This document shows positions 6,170 to 6,909 of a stretch of DNA of 6,909 nt, in pieces. Location of the stretch: contig JBCDJG010000100.1 in NCBI GenBank assembly GCA_038748065.1, forward strand, positions 1-6,909, given 5' to 3'. How positions within the stretch are numbered: the stretch's first letter is position 1; each line of letters starts with the position of its first letter. A program made the position numbers and the translations under genes. The notes under the pieces are model-generated. The model saw nothing but the letters and a program-made list of their open reading frames with translations, was not told the DNA's origin and ran no database searches. The stretch is from JBCDJG01 sp038748065 (GTDB taxonomy: Bacteria > Pseudomonadota > Gammaproteobacteria > Pseudomonadales > Halieaceae).

Positions 6170-6226
6170 GGCAGCGAGCCCGGCGGTAATAGCGCCTCGA
6201 GTTTCGCGAGACAACGGTCTACTGCC
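6170..6226 (+). promoter_or_regulatory. folded 5' part of the nrtA leader
   Basis: GGCAG (6170-6174) can pair with CTGCC (6222-6226), enclosing several small helices. These are GGU-AAUAGC-GCC (6185-6196, six-base loop, G-U closing pair; alternatively GGCG with CGCC at 6182-6196), CTCG-AGTTTCG-CGAG (6196-6210) and AGAC-AACG-GTCT (6209-6220). Neighbouring helices share bases, so alternative folds compete. The region begins at the predicted transcription start and precedes the terminator, where a NasT-binding element would be expected. The exact ANTAR motif is not clear here. Confidence 0.4.
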
Positions 6227-6250
6227 CCCATCCAGAGTCCATATTTTTTT

Positions 6251-6264
6251 GAGCAATAGCGCTC
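6251..6264 (+). promoter_or_regulatory. candidate antiterminator hairpin overlapping the nrtA-leader terminator
   Basis: GAGC (6251-6254) pairs with GCTC (6261-6264) around the six-base loop AATAGC. The right half of this hairpin lies inside the terminator's left arm, so the two are mutually exclusive. The same AATAGCGC sequence occurs at 6188-6195 as the loop and stem of an upstream hairpin, giving two hairpins with identical loops in one leader. Confidence 0.42.
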
Positions 6265-6296
6265 GCCGGCCAACCAGGTCTGCGGGCGTTTTTTTT
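6258..6296 (+). terminator. intrinsic terminator inside the nrtA leader (attenuator)
   Basis: AGCGCTCGC (6258-6266) pairs with GCGGGCGTT (6282-6290), including two G-U pairs. After a single C/T mismatch, GGCC (6268-6271) pairs with GGTC (6277-6280) around AACCA. Eight T residues (6289-6296) follow. The structure lies between the sigma-54 promoter and nrtA, 22 bases before its ATG, in the same arrangement as the porin leader. Confidence 0.85.
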
Positions 6297-6318
6297 GTGC
6301 ATCGGTAGAGAGGAAGTA

Positions 6319-6909
6319 ATGACGCGGCATAACAGAACAGCAGTGATTGAGGCGATGCGAACGGGCATCACAAATGGCATCGCAGGTATCGGGCTGGCTG
6401 TGGCAAGCCTGCTCGCGCTTCCGGCGTCTGCAGAAATTGGTGAACCGGAAAAGGATGAGCTCACCTTTGGTTTCATCAAGCTCACCGACATGGCACCCAT
6501 TGCCGTCGCCTATGAAAATGGCTACTTCGAGGACGAAGGCCTGTACGTCACCATCGAGGCACAGGCCAACTGGAAAGTGCTGCTCGACGGGGTTATCGAT
6601 GGGCAACTGGACGGCGCACACATGCTGGCCGGGCAGCCGCTTGCTGCGACCATCGGCTTTGGCACCAAAGCACATATCGTGACGCCCTTCAGCATGGACC
6701 TCAACGGCAACGGGATCACGGTCTCCAACGAAATCTGGGAAGCGATGAAACCCCATGTGCCAATGGCCGATGGCAAGCCGGTGCATCCGATCTCAGCTAC
6801 CAGCCATTGGCACATGGGGTTTCATCGCTTCCCAGATTTCGTTGGAGACCGTGATCCCGTTGCCGTTGAGGTCCATGCTGAAGGGCGTCACGATATGTGC
6901 TTTGGTGCC
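6319..6909 (+). CDS. nrtA: NrtA periplasmic nitrate-binding protein, 5' part only
   Basis: This is the substrate-binding component of the nitrate/nitrite ABC transporter NrtABC(D). Residues 1-38 are a Sec signal peptide with a long polar start (cleavage LALPASA-EI), with no lipobox or twin arginine. The mature protein begins LTFGFIKLTDMAPIAVAYENGYF and continues with EAQANWKVLLDGVIDGQLDGAHMLAGQPLAATIGFGTKAHI and TPFSMDLNGNGITVSNEIWEAMKPHV, all strong NrtA signatures. It is homologous to NasS at 4838-6028. A purine-rich AGAGGAAG (6309-6316) precedes ATG 6319; an internal ATG at 6355 would give a more usual 26-residue signal peptide. Only residues 1-160 (to about 6798) are credible. The remaining codons read the reverse complement of the gene's own sequence because of the terminal inverted repeat. 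Full-length relatives have about 430-450 residues, so roughly the first third is present. Confidence 0.88.
   Translation, partial: MTRHNRTAVIEAMRTGITNGIAGIGLAVASLLALPASAEIGEPEKDELTFGFIKLTDMAPIAVAYENGYFEDEGLYVTIEAQANWKVLLDGVIDGQLDGAHMLAGQPLAATIGFGTKAHIVTPFSMDLNGNGITVSNEIWEAMKPHVPMADGKPVHPISATSHWHMGFHRFPDFVGDRDPVAVEVHAEGRHDMCFGA
6661..6909. repeat. 107-base perfect inverted repeat at the window end; probable fold-back artefact
   Basis: Positions 6661-6767 and 6803-6909 are exact reverse complements over 107 bases, separated by a 35-base spacer (6768-6802). The left arm is ordinary conserved nrtA coding sequence. The right arm destroys the NrtA reading, giving TSHWHMGFHRF and so on after the expected VHPISA. 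The repeat ends exactly at the last base of the window, as expected if the sequence turns back on itself and the contig stops. This pattern is typical of strand-switching chimeras (for example from multiple displacement amplification) or misassembly at contig ends, not of a biological element. Confidence 0.92.

Noticed and set aside
6241..6250. T-tract ATATTTTTTT before the nrtA-leader terminator as a second terminator
   Set aside because: No stable G+C-rich hairpin immediately precedes it; the real terminator follows at 6258-6296.
6133..6786. 217-codon minus-strand frame covering the nrtA leader and gene
   Set aside because: It is antisense to a clear NrtA sequence and crosses the promoter and terminator. 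Its beginning merely repeats the antisense reading created by the inverted repeat.
1..6909. CRISPR array, tRNA, rRNA, insertion sequence or phage genes
   Set aside because: No regularly spaced repeats, cloverleaf, transposase or phage motifs were seen; the only long repeat is the terminal fold-back.

Overview
The window looks like chromosomal DNA of a nitrate-assimilating gammaproteobacterium, plausibly marine. It is moderately GC-rich, has sigma-54 (-24/-12) promoters with an NtrC-type site, and carries an alginate-export-type outer-membrane porin next to nasT-nasS-nrtA. Genus-level placement is not possible from the sequence alone. All confident genes lie on the + strand.

Layout. Positions 1-337 are non-coding or hold only the edge of a possible divergent gene, with two compact stem-loops at 149-187. 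Positions 338-1183 encode an MtfA-like M90 zinc peptidase with a GTG start. Positions 1295-2641 encode an NhaC-family Na+/H+ antiporter, probably from a TTG start set by the Shine-Dalgarno spacing. These two genes look like ordinary flanking genes.

The main interest is 2642-6909, a nitrate-assimilation regulatory island. It has two transcription units of the same design. Unit 1 has candidate NtrC sites (2699-2735), a sigma-54 promoter (2801-2816), a structured RNA leader ending in a strong intrinsic terminator (2875-2926), and then porin - nasT - nasS, with nasT and nasS overlapping by 4 bases. Unit 2 has a perfect NtrC palindrome (6048-6066), a sigma-54 promoter (6141-6156), another structured leader with an intrinsic terminator (6258-6296), and then nrtA. 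In both leaders a small hairpin with a hexanucleotide loop starting with A shares bases with the left arm of the terminator, so the two structures exclude each other.

Inferred logic: nitrogen limitation, through NtrC and sigma-54, starts transcription. NasS without nitrate or nitrite holds NasT. With ligand, free NasT (an ANTAR RNA-binding antiterminator) lets polymerase pass the leader terminators. Because nasT and nasS lie behind one of these terminators, the circuit would control its own synthesis. The porin as first gene suggests an outer-membrane route for nitrate or another anion, feeding the periplasmic NrtA.

The right end is not trustworthy. Positions 6661-6767 and 6803-6909 are a perfect 107-base inverted repeat around a 35-base spacer, inside nrtA. 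This is almost certainly a fold-back chimera or contig-end artefact, so nrtA is real only to about residue 160.
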